Positions 45,501 to 52,306 of a stretch of 64,000 bases of DNA are shown here, in pieces. Below the pieces are notes generated by a model, which worked only from the letters and a program-made list of their open reading frames with translations, searched no databases and was not told the origin of the DNA. The stretch comes from Apoda limacodes (lineage: Eukaryota > Arthropoda > Insecta > Lepidoptera > Limacodidae): NCBI GenBank assembly GCA_946406115.1, contig OX291562.1, forward strand, positions 6,416,001 to 6,480,000. The letters run 5' to 3'. Position 1 is the stretch's first letter, and the number at the start of each line of letters is the position of its first letter. Made by a program: the position numbers and the translations under genes.

Positions 45501-47891
45501 TTGTTTTAGTTCTTATATAACTTACGCATTAGAAATATCCAGTAATTTAGCAGCAAGTAGAGGAGTAATAGATGTGTTCTGCCCGTTATAGCAATGAGGG
45601 CCCATTTTGTGTCGCTGAAAAAAAAGGTCAAACCATTAAATAAGCTATTTATATAGAACTAGCTAACCTTACAAACGCTGTTCGCTGTAGCCTTCTATGA
45701 AATACAATTTTTTGCTGAAATAACTCGCCCTCCACCTATTGTTAAATGGTTTTGTACTTATTCCAAAAACCTTTCTAGCAGCGGCGTGCGTACAACTACT
45801 AAAGTTTTATCATAATCGGGTTAATGATTTAGGAATGCATAGAATACGACCATACAAGTAATAAAATTTTTATATTAGACTAGTCTATCTAGATGGCCTG
45901 GCAGTCGTTGTTACGACACTTGAGTTCGAACGAGACAGTGGTTCGAAGAGCCAAGAGTTGCTTCTCGCCCCCACTCAATCGCAACCGCACCCGCGTTACG
46001 GGGTACTCCCCTCCTAGCGCTGACTCACCTTCAGGTTCGAGACTTACGCCGGTCGATGGGACGCCCCCGAGAGCGACAACCCAAGCCGAGGCTTCCCCCG
46101 CGGGGAGCTCTTGAGCGTTGGGCGCTATACGGGCTGAGGCTCCTTCAGACACTCGCCCAAATTAAGTCCGGTGAAGCAGTAAAGGCTGCAACAGCCAACT
46201 GCAATGTCAGTTACATTAATAAATTATATAGCTGGGTATAAAAAGGTGGTAGTCCTTATGATTGCCGTTTTGAAGATCTGAGGTTCAGTTAGTAAGATTT
46301 ATCAATTGGAGTATCGTATAAAGTTGTCTCTAGTTGGATTTGGGCTTGATAAATGCCGATTGGTTCTCCTCCAATTATGTTGGGCCCAAAGAACTCACCC
46401 AATACGGCTAGGTGTTTTCGTGGTATATTATGGTTTGTAATCTTAAAGTTGGTATTTTACAATTTAACAGTTTTGAGTCTTTTAAGCACAAGAAATATCG
46501 CAAATTTTTATTCTATTAATTTCTGTTTGTATAATTGTGCAAATAACTGCTTAGGTACTTCTAAAATATTTCTTTACTTATGTTATAGTCATTAGTTTTA
46601 GAACATGTTTGAAATTGTTGTTTTAAAATCAATTTTGTACATTTTTAGGACTCAGAAGCCATGAATGGGGGCAAAGAATCAAATTCTTTTGTACAATTAA
46701 TCTTTATGACGGAAAAGTTTTACGGATTCGTCGAACTCGTCGATAAACTACCGTATCTATGATAAGAAGCCATTTGGAATTACGATATCCTCTTTTACAA
46801 ACATTTTCAGAGACTGAATTCATTTTATTTCATTTGAAATGATTAGCTATTTTTCTGTTAAGTATGATATTTTCTTTGTCTCCTTTCTTGCGTTGTAAAA
46901 AAACTTGGAAGGATACCGACTCCACCGTGTTTTTAAATTAAGTAGCAAGACGTAATCGAATAAACAGAAAAAAAAAACAAATCTAAAGTGGCAAATACCT
47001 GCGGAACAAGCTGGCTTTGTATCAGGTCGCGGTTCTCGCGAATAGATTTTTGACCTCTGCCAAATTATCGAGAAATGCCGTGAGTTTAACCAATCACTAG
47101 TAATCTGTTTCATTGATTAATCAAAGGCTTTCGACTGTGTAAGATGGCAAAACATGATGGACATACTCATAAAAATAGAAGTTCCTGAGCACTTCAATTT
47201 CCTCCATATGCATTTGGAGAAATATTCAACTTTACGTCCTGAAAGGGTAGTGATACAGGGATGCATGCTCTGTCTCAAATTATTCAACAATTATGGCGAG
47301 CACATCATTTGTGAAGCGTTGGCTGACTGGGAAGGTGGCCTATCGATTGGCCATAGGCTAACCAACCTACGAGCTGCGCTACGCTAATTTATACATTTGC
47401 TGAGAATCTGCGGGTTCCTCAACGTTATTCTGATGAGAATCTTTCCTCTTTGTTATTTTGACGTGACAACGTCTTATAAATTGGTTTGCCGGGTGACACT
47501 TCAAGAAACTGCGTTACGCTCCGCTCACGTTATGCGCTCACAATGAGAGCGAGTGAGAGGCACGCGGCATGGTTAGCCCGCCTAAGAGCGAGAGAGACAG
47601 ACATAAAAAGTGAAAGGCACAAGTTGTCACGATTCCGGACGGTTGTCCGACACTATTTTTTTGTTTTAAGTTGTTGAACAATAAATGTATAAATACTCAC
47701 ATTTATCATCAATTACTTACTGGGTTATAATTCATACACATGGTGTGTGCTCCTTCAGGACAGTTCTTCATCTTGGGGCAGTAGTCGGATATAACTATTG
47801 ACGTTTGACTTGACCTGTCTGTTACCAATGAACACCTTATCTCTACCGTATCCCAAAAAAATATTGCAAGAGTCCAAATTAAGGTTGAGAA
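29269..47891 (-). CDS. CAP-superfamily (antigen-5-like) secreted protein with long basic tail, >=12 exons
   Basis: Exons, 5' to 3' on the minus strand: 47891-47721, 45614-45526, 44016-43935, 42461-42380, 40545-40338, 38425-38296, 36474-36309, 35275-35161, 34020-33945, 32434-32370, 31444-31318, 30564-29269 (TAA). Every border is GT/AG and every phase joins, giving 868 codons plus a missing first exon. Exon 1 seen has a hydrophobic FSTLIWTLAIFFW segment (signal-peptide core) and SDYCPKMKNCPEGAHTMC. Then come MGPHCYNGQ, LLDISNAIRSKLALGKET, MWDSELATFAQVLADQC, VQHDLCRST, LYLDMVYAPATHIGCGV and VVQIVCNFSARPQKGLPVYN: the block order of antigen-5/CRISP/PR-1 proteins. After the CAP fold (to about residue 275) comes a Cys-rich stretch (CGCPENAFEDSDCLCQY, later RSCGNKESC), then about 550 residues rich in Lys, Arg, Asn and Asp. 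The His usual in HNxxR is Ser, and the His of HFTQ.VW is absent. CAP proteins are secreted; this one's role is unknown. The first coding exon was not found. Confidence 0.85.
30720..31300. other. Intron sequence, no gene recognised
   Basis: Intron of the CAP-like gene. A short open stretch at 30767-30958 reads AEDLLFAAALHRPFYFLCV but matches nothing I recognise and ends in T-rich sequence. It may be a repeat fragment. Confidence 0.35.
31490..31860 (+). repeat. RTE/SINE-type tail with internal ~120 bp duplication
   Basis: Begins CCATACTAATATTATAAATGCGAAAG, continues GCTTGAACCGCTG and GGCATGGAGATAGTTTGAGTCCCG. The end block (TAGGCTACTTGAAAACGTC..GTGAGTCGG..ATTGAG.AGTTGC..GGGCAAA) then appears twice, at about 31625-31735 and 31744-31855. 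Confidence 0.75.
32080..32215 (-). repeat. RTE/SINE-type tail, reverse orientation
   Basis: On the minus strand it carries the same motif set (CTACTAATTTTATAAATGCGAAAGTAACTC, TCTGTTACCTCTTCATGCTTAAACC). It sits within the intron between the exons at 32370 and 31318. Confidence 0.75.
33385..33765 (+). pseudogene. 3'-terminal fragment of the window's jockey LINE family
   Basis: Plus-strand remnant from ATCCCCCCCGACCGACCACGG through GGCACGTACTAACGGCCCCAG, GACGCCGAAGTCCCCGGGTTC, GTGCCGGGGCGCTTCTAG to CCGGTGAAGCAGTAAGCTGC and an A-rich end near 33765. It equals the last ORF2 codons and the 3' untranslated region of the intact LINE at 54.5-60.4 kb, diverged by point changes and indels. It lies in an intron of the CAP-like gene. 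Confidence 0.85.
34354..34476. mobile_element. Short hairpin MITE-like palindrome
   Basis: Arms AGCGGCACACTTTTTGTTTTT and AAAAACAAAAAATGTGCCGCT enclose a second nested pair (TCGTAAATTACGTAAAT with ATTTACGTAATTTACGA). The whole is about 123 bp, noncoding and intronic. Confidence 0.75.
34644..34815. mobile_element. Hairpin MITE, family 1 (copy 2)
   Basis: About 172 bp, with ends GCGGGTCGATTCCGTAAAA and TTTTACGGAATCGAGTCGC as inverted repeats and the internal AAGATATACATTGCG palindrome. It is inverted relative to the copy at 10405-10568. Intronic; no coding capacity. Confidence 0.85.
35589..35613 (+). repeat. (CCTA)n microsatellite
   Basis: About six tandem copies of the tetranucleotide CCTA in an AT-rich intron. 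Confidence 0.9.
36500..38295. other. Intron sequence, largely unassigned
   Basis: Intron of the CAP-like gene between the exons at 38296 and 36474. It contains a (TG)n run at 37609-37629 and otherwise unassigned sequence. No exon-like reading frame was recognised. Confidence 0.4.
37609..37629 (+). repeat. (TG)n microsatellite
   Basis: About ten consecutive TG dinucleotides. Confidence 0.9.
38475..38725 (-). mobile_element. tRNA-derived SINE
   Basis: On the minus strand it opens with a tRNA-like promoter head: GCCTAGTTGGTAGTGTGGCC (box A-like), then GGGTTCGATTCCCGCAC (box B). An AT-rich body follows with ACATACATA-type sequence and a 3' block with the complement of GCGCCGTCTGGCACC. The layout is that of common lepidopteran SINEs transcribed by RNA polymerase III. 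It lies next to the splice site of the exon at 38425-38296. Confidence 0.75.
38756..38945 (-). repeat. Solo CR1-like LINE 3' tail
   Basis: Minus-strand copy of the tail: complement of TACCACTCAGGTGGCAAACAAG, CATCTGATGGTAAGCGG and CCTTGGCAAGAAGTTTATTCCAC. No coding part retained. Confidence 0.8.
39317..39719. mobile_element. TTAA-flanked MITE, family 2 (diverged copy)
   Basis: TTAA at 39317-39320 and 39716-39719 bracket a sequence with inverted ends (TTCGCGGCGCCTC and GAGGCGCTGCGAATTGCATCCTC). Interior blocks such as TATTTTTGACACTTAC, ATCTAGGTCTGCA and GATCAGTAAATGTCAAAAA are shared, partly inverted, with the copy at 48340-48713. The left end carries a small insertion. Noncoding. Confidence 0.75.
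40620..40910 (-). repeat. RTE/SINE-type tail, reverse orientation
   Basis: Complement of the usual tail: GATTCCAACTGCCCTAAATTCAG, TCGGTGTAGG, CCATGGCAAATTTCATC, GCGGTTAAAGCGTAAAGAGGTAACAGACAGACAG and TAATATTAGTATGGA. It contains a GGACGGACGGAC run. Confidence 0.75.
41011..41368 (+). repeat. Three ~120 bp tandem repeats
   Basis: Units start at about 41011, 41131 and 41252. Each carries ACTCGAA.(G/T)TACACAAA.AATATCA, CTGC(C/T)GTT.AGGAG, TCAGTGACACACC and CTACCGG(A/G)TC.A. Units have diverged by substitutions and small indels, so the array is not recent. Intronic. Confidence 0.85.
41450..41585 (-). repeat. RTE/SINE-type tail, reverse orientation
   Basis: Complement of the tail motif set: ATGTCCTTTCCCGGGACTCAGACTATCTTCATGCC, CAGTGGTTCAAGCGTG and TTACTTTCGCATTTATAATTCTAGTATGGAT. 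Confidence 0.75.
41681..41758 (+). repeat. Two-copy 39 bp tandem repeat
   Basis: TTAACAACGCCATCTATTGTCA..TAGCTTTAGT is present twice back to back. A reversed partial (CAATAGATGTCAGG) follows near 41800. Confidence 0.85.
42180..42325 (+). repeat. RTE/SINE-type tail
   Basis: Contains TTTTGCATGGAGATAGTTTAAGTCCCGGGGAAGGACATGG and TGAGTCGG..TTAGGGCGGGTGGAACC, ending just upstream of the CAP-domain exon at 42380-42461. Confidence 0.7.
42535..42612 (-). tRNA. tRNA-like relic (Tyr-like), probably not functional
   Basis: The minus strand reads ATAGCTGAATTAATTGGTAGAGCAC (D-arm/box A-like), CAGACTGTAAGG around a GTA anticodon position, and GCAGGTTCAAATCCTAGCTCGAGG (T-arm/box B). The order resembles tRNA-Tyr. 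The acceptor stem does not close well and the spacing is off, so a pseudo-tRNA or SINE head is more likely than a working gene. Confidence 0.4.
43458..43640 (+). repeat. Dispersed repeat shared with 51640-51810
   Basis: CTAGCGCCGCCA..GCCATTAGATATCCTCAA, TTCGTAGAAA, CATAAGCTATTTTTAGAA and AATATCTGTGAGTTGTAGTT..ATTTCTGCTAAAA occur in the same order at 51640-51810. Intronic and noncoding. Confidence 0.8.
44310..44545 (+). repeat. RTE/SINE-type tail
   Basis: CCATACTAGTATAAATGCAATAGTAACTCTGTCTG, ACGCTTAAACCGCTGTACCGAT, TTGCATGGAGATAATTTGAGGCCCG, then GAGGAGTTGCCG..CCTACACCGATAACCGAATTTAGGGCGGGCGG. One of the more complete copies of this tail in the window. Confidence 0.75.
44860..44990 (-). repeat. 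CR1-like tail piece next to GGAACCCTCGG tail
   Basis: 44860-44910 is a minus-strand CR1-like tail (AGGTGGCAAACAAGCATACGGTCCGCCTGATGG on plus). It is followed on the plus strand by ACGGAACCCTCGGTGCGCGATTCCGACTCGCACTTGGTCGG, the other short tail also seen at 6245-6375. Confidence 0.7.
45365..45455 (-). repeat. Solo CR1-like LINE 3' tail
   Basis: Plus-strand reading TACCACTGAGGTGGCAAACAA..GATGGTAAACGGTCAACGCAGCCTATCGACGCTTGCAAGAC, i.e. the complement of the CR1-like 3' end, just upstream of the exon at 45526. Confidence 0.8.
45905..46215 (+). pseudogene. Chimeric junction: CR1-like EN scrap fused to jockey 3' end
   Basis: 45905-45960 matches 7850-7895 (ACTTGAGT.CGAA.GAGACAGTGGT.CGA.GAGCCAAGAG), from the endonuclease part of the CR1-like LINE. 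Without a gap it continues at TTCTCGCCCCCACTCAATCGCAACC into the last ORF2 codons and 3' untranslated region of the jockey family, ending CCGGTGAAGCAGTAAAGGCTGCAACAGCC. Both parts are decayed and intronic in the CAP-like gene. Confidence 0.8.
46216..46970. other. Intron sequence, unassigned
   Basis: No exon or known repeat recognised with confidence. It lies in the first sampled intron of the CAP-like gene. Confidence 0.35.
46975..47395 (+). pseudogene. Second RTE-like reverse transcriptase relic
   Basis: Plus-strand frames give IPAEQAGFVSGRGSRE, a stop, then IEKCREFNQSLVICFID, another stop, and SKAFDCVRWQNMMDILIKI, followed by QGCMLC and NYGEHIICEALADWEGGLSI. These are RT motifs from the fingers through motif A (F.D.SKAFDCV) and motif B of an RTE-type LINE. 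The copy stops at TNLRA, just before the catalytic YADD would appear. Antisense to, and inside an intron of, the CAP-like gene. Confidence 0.75.
47440..47680. other. GC-richer unassigned insert
   Basis: The stretch with GCGTTACGCTCCGCTCACGTTATGCGCTCACAATGAGAGCGAG differs in base composition from the AT-rich flanks and sits just beyond the donor side of exon 47891-47721. It has internal partial palindromy (CGCTC.../GAGCG). Family unknown; probably a repeat. Confidence 0.4.
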
Positions 47892-48214
47892 CTGTAATAA
47901 AGTATAATGTTATAACAAAACATATAACCAAGGCAATGGTGCACAAATTAATCTTTTTTTATTGTCAATTTTCTACCAGTGGGGTAAAGTCTATAACAAT
48001 GTATAAGGTCGTGATAATTCGGTTGATAAGTAGTAAAACGGACTGGTTTACGTCCAATCAAATCCATTTTTTTCTCTTATAAACTGCTTTTTTTAAAGAT
48101 AAATGTACTTCGATATATCTCTTCACTTTAAATATGTTGTTAATAGTATAAAATCGTTCATTGGGAAAGAAAAGTTCTAGAATTACATTCTTAAACTAAA
48201 AGACTCAGTGTGGG

Positions 48215-48290
48215 ATGGCAACCTACTTTACTTTACCATCAGGCGGACCGTAGGCTTGTTTGCCATCTAAGTGGTATAAAAAAAAAAAAA
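48215..48290 (+). repeat. Solo CR1-like LINE 3' tail
   Basis: CTTTACCATCAGGCGGACCGTAGGCTTGTTTGCCATCTAAGTGGTATAAAAAAAAAAAAA: the last ~60 bp of the CR1-like element plus its A-rich end. Confidence 0.85.
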
Positions 48291-48339
48291 AGGTGAACAG
48301 ATTAACTGTCCTTAGAAAGGCTCTGCAGGCGGAAGCAGA

Positions 48340-48713
48340 TTAAGAGGATACACTTCGCGGCGCCTCGCAGCGGGCTCCATACAAACGATAAATCATTTGT
48401 TTTTGACATTCACTGTGAAATTTCTTAGTCATAATCTGAAGCCGAATACCTATGTCTGTGGTTTTTCCAAAATCTTGTAAAACGTTCTATTACCTAGAAA
48501 TGTTTTTTTAACCATTTGTATGAAAAAATAGAATGCTGTATATCTTTTGAACTATAAAATTTGATAGAAAACTGGCACAATGCAGACCTAGATATTTATT
48601 ACTAGAACATGTTTTCAAAATTTCGTGGTGCTTGATCAGCAAGTGTCAAAAATAAGTGAGAAATTCGTCTGTATGAAGCCCGCTGCGAGGCGCCGCGAAG
48701 TGTATCCTCTTAA
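48340..48713. mobile_element. TTAA-flanked MITE, family 2 (well-preserved copy)
   Basis: TTAA at 48340-48343 and 48710-48713 flank a 366 bp element. Its ends are inverted repeats of about 38 bp beginning GAGGATACACTTCGCGGCGC; the first 33 bases of the two ends are identical by eye. There is no open reading frame of note. A TTAA target duplication is the hallmark of piggyBac-type cut-and-paste transposition, but the terminal bases are not the usual CCC, so the superfamily is only suggested. A diverged relative is at 39317-39719. Confidence 0.9.
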
Positions 48714-48810
48714 GACCAGCCATTGCGAAAACGTAAAGGGTAGACCTTCTTCTACAGTAGACAGATACAGACAGTCTAAATACTGAGATGATTAGGGTTT
48801 CTTTTTCCAG

Positions 48811-49897
48811 GTGGAGACTTAAATAACATCCGAGCTGACATTTTAGACAGTAACGGATCTAGGATTAATGTGTTGGTTACATACGTTTTAAATATTTTAT
48901 ATCCAGAGCTGAAAATAGGCAAGTATAAACATGTTTTAGTATAGATAATTGTTAATAAATGTTTGAGTTTTATGACGTAAATGATACGTAATCTTAAATA
49001 TATTTTAACTATTTAAAGAGGTGTTTCTTATTTATAAAAATAACAAACCATAAAATACATTTTGGTAATTCTAAATATGTTGTTAAAATCATTATACAAA
49101 AGTTCGTTGGATATTCCAGATTCATTAGCTGTGGTACGAAACTTGTAGATTCATCTTTTCAAAAGTAAAGAGTTGTTATCTGTAATGAGGCATTATGTTA
49201 TGTCAGTTTTTTATTTAAAAGAGCAGAAAAGTAAATGAAAAGAGATTATGTGGCAGAATACCTCAAAACATTTGTGTTTTATTTAGTCTATATAAAAATA
49301 AACATTGCGAGCACCTCTTAATTGCGTTATTTTTGAAATACGCTATTAAATTTGATGAACCAGATGGGAGGAAAGATTTTTCCATATACACTTTTTGGAA
49401 AGTTTGCTGATGTAGAATTTAAAAGGACAAATAATTTGCTAAAAGTATATGTGTTGTCATATGACAGCAGTCTTTAAGATATGTCAGAGGGCTTATATTA
49501 AAAGCTTCTTCAAGGCAAGCAAGCACAGGCAAGTTTAGTCAATTCCGAGTAATTGGCAAATCGTGATGAATTCCTGGAGCTAAAATATCTTCAGCATATA
49601 AGTTAAAAAACACAAATAAATGCAAAGAAACTTCATTCCAGCTTAACAATTATACTAGTGATGATGTGATGAATATAAAAGTAAATATGCTTGTCAAGGC
49701 CTTGACAAAGTAACTTAATACGGCAGAAGAAAGTATTCTAGATCCTATTTAGAATTATTTAATTCTTGAAATACAAACATTGAAAATATAGTTTCAGCGA
49801 CGACGGACTTATTAATGTTTTAAGAAAGTATAGACTGTTAGCAGCAAGAGGATATTATGTTGTTTGTATGTGTTATGTGATGCACTCTCTCCAATAA
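48811..49897 (+). CDS. Weak two-exon candidate (hypothetical)
   Basis: After TTTTTCCAG, 48811-48922 is open and reads GDLNNIRADILDSNGSRIN and VLVTYVLNILYPELKIG. A GT lies at 48923 (GTATAA, a poor donor). After GTTTCAG, 49798-49897 reads DDGLINVLRKYRLLAARGYY and ends at a TAA that overlaps an AATAAA. The phases (2, then 1) join. No start exon was found, no family is recognised, and chance is a real alternative. A separate 40-codon frame at 49355-49477 (MNQMGGKIFPYTLFGKF) lies in the proposed intron. Confidence 0.2.
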
Positions 49898-50280
49898 ATT
49901 AGCGATAAAATCAAAATTGTTCAGAAGTTCTCATGCCCGCTTTTGTTTTGTTATTAAAAAAAATAATGATATTATCCACCTTTTTTAGATTCGGTTATAA
50001 AGCATTATTAGGTAATACTGTTTTCTGTCTCATTTCTGCTTGGTTATCTATCTTTGTAAAAGCTTGAGATGACGGGTTCCATGAAGTATTAGATAAATAG
50101 TTTTGTAATTATAATGTTATCATATCATAGATAGGCTTACTAATAATGAATTGATCGTGGTATGTGCAAAAGATACTATATTTTACTTCACTTTTTGTGT
50201 TGTTATAAAATCATCTGTGAACTTTAGTTTACTATTGAAGAAATATAAATTATAAAAAACATTAAATCAGAAATATTTCA

Positions 50281-50899
50281 CCTTACTAGGGCGTTATTAG
50301 TCGATGCGTGTTTGTGTTGTTGAACACTCGATGTTAAACACTCGATGTTTGATAACAGCTATCACGTTTTTACTATGTCTAATCTAAATACTTGTATACG
50401 AATACAATCACAATGTGTGTGTGTGTGTTAAGTTGTGTGTGGTTGTGTGTGAAGTTCAGTATGTGTGTGTAGGTATATGAAAAAAGATAACGAATTGGTT
50501 ATAATAAATAATAAAAAGTATAGTATAATATTAATTCCGTAGGTAGTTAATAAGAAGGGTAAGACAAAAACTAATAGGTTGTGTTGTGATGAACGGAAGT
50601 TTTAAGGTATCATCACACCTAGGTGTATAATAAGCACCTAGTACCCAAATATAGGATTGCATCCAGAATTTTAATTCAATTATTTCGTATGCGAACAGTG
50701 TTACAATCATAAATTTGAATGTCGATTTTTTACTGCCTTTTATGTAGAAGAGACAACTAACTTTCTTTATATAAGAATGAACAACCATCATCATTGAATT
50801 GAATTGAATTGAATTGCCATTATAAACATTAAACCTATTCCAACTCATAGCCGGCGTCACAAATATGAACAAACATCGACTGATGACGCCCTAATAAGG
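50281..50899. mobile_element. TIR element, family 3 (619 bp)
   Basis: The left end CCTTACTAGGGCGTTATTAG and the complement of the right end CCTTATTAGGGCGTCATCAG match at nearly every position, and similarity continues through TCGATG.(T/G)TGTT. Between them are a (TG)n run near 50414-50428, a (GAATT)n run at 50795-50816 and a 113-codon minus-strand frame (50872-50531) with no recognised motif. The target duplication could not be fixed. It is most likely a nonautonomous DNA transposon. Confidence 0.75.
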
Positions 50900-51639
50900 C
50901 GATTTAATGTATTTTATAAAAAAAATATATTTTATTTTAGATCCTACAGTTTCGACTTTAGGCCAAAAGAGGGCGAAATGAGTTTATTGTACAGTTTTAT
51001 TTGTTATATGTACTTTTTCATATGATTTACATCGTATTTGATCATCACTGCTTTGTACATATTTTTCTGGCTTACAGAAACCATAAATCAGGGTAAAAAA
51101 TGTTGCCTTTTCATTTAAAGTACAAATGGCTTTATCATGTTAACCGTAACATAGAAATTATTTTATTACTTTTCAGGATTGCATATTACGTATTATTATT
51201 CCAAAACTAAGCCTAACTGATTCATTACAAACTACTCCTAGTGACATAAAGTCCTAGTACATTTATTTATTTAAATGATTTATTACAAACACACAGATGT
51301 TCACCATTACAATATATATGTGACAAATTATGTTTATATATAATCAAATAATACCTAAATACATGACAAATGACTCATACATACGCCATAATTGTTCCTC
51401 ACAGATATTTCTTAGAGACCACAGACTACGACTAAACATTTACACTTATTTATTTATTAGACTTTTTATGTTAAGTTACCCTTGATTTTACCATTTCCGC
51501 CTATTCTGAGAAAGAACTCAATAGAGATCTACTTTTACCAACCCTTCATTTAGTTTTGCTTCTTAGTTTGTTTTAAACTACCTCAACATACCTTTCTCAG
51601 TCCTTGTTAATTTTTCTTTTAAGGCGCATATAGCAGCGA

Positions 51640-51810
51640 ACTAGCGCCGCCATTAGATATCCTCAATTTTCTCTTCGTAGAAAATGAATTTCTAAAATCC
51701 AAATGTCGCAAATATAAAGATGGTCATAAGCTATTTTTAGAAAGTTTAATGTAGTTTCTACATAATATCTGTGAGTTGTAGTTAGTATTTCTGCTAAAAA
51801 AGGCCACTTT
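51640..51810 (+). repeat. Dispersed repeat shared with 43458-43640
   Basis: Same ordered blocks as the intronic copy (CTAGCGCCGCCATTAGATATCCTCAA ... AATATCTGTGAGTTGTAGTTAGTATTTCTGCTAAAA), at a guess 80-85% similar. Confidence 0.8.
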
Positions 51811-52306
51811 ATATTACTACTCAATGTTCTTATTTCTACCGCATTATGACTACTTTCATGATTCTTTTGCTATTTCCAACATTCACTTTCACACTTTAGT
51901 TACAAAACTAACACACACCCATAAATAACTAAATACTTCATACCATTTCCATGTCTCATTTACATGTTACAGAATACGCTAAATAGAGTAATCGAAACAT
52001 TTCAAAGTCCAGTAATTAGCATACTTTTATTTTTCCTCAAGAACGTTCTTCACATTGTTATCAACACGTGAGTTTGAGAATAAAGACGTGAGTTATGTAC
52101 CTATATTAACAGCACAAGAAATTGCTTCACAAACGTCCGTCTAACTCTAAGATTTTTTTTCAAACATTCTTACGGGACTTTTATGAACAATAATGTTTTG
52201 ATTTCTAAACTCAAACAGTTGGAATAGTTTATAAAGTTCTTTTCAACAACCACCACACTCATTTGCTCCTCGAGACAGAAGGTTCTCATGTGTATCGATT
52301 TATATA

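Noticed and set aside
47798..48082. 94-codon plus-strand frame
   Set aside because: Partly antisense to the CAP-like gene exon at 47721-47891, which has splice sites, phase and family motifs.
51940..51960. Possible first exon of the CAP-like gene (ATGGAAATG before GTATGA, minus strand)
   Set aside because: Phase fits, but the match is so short that chance hits are expected; no supporting promoter or conservation.
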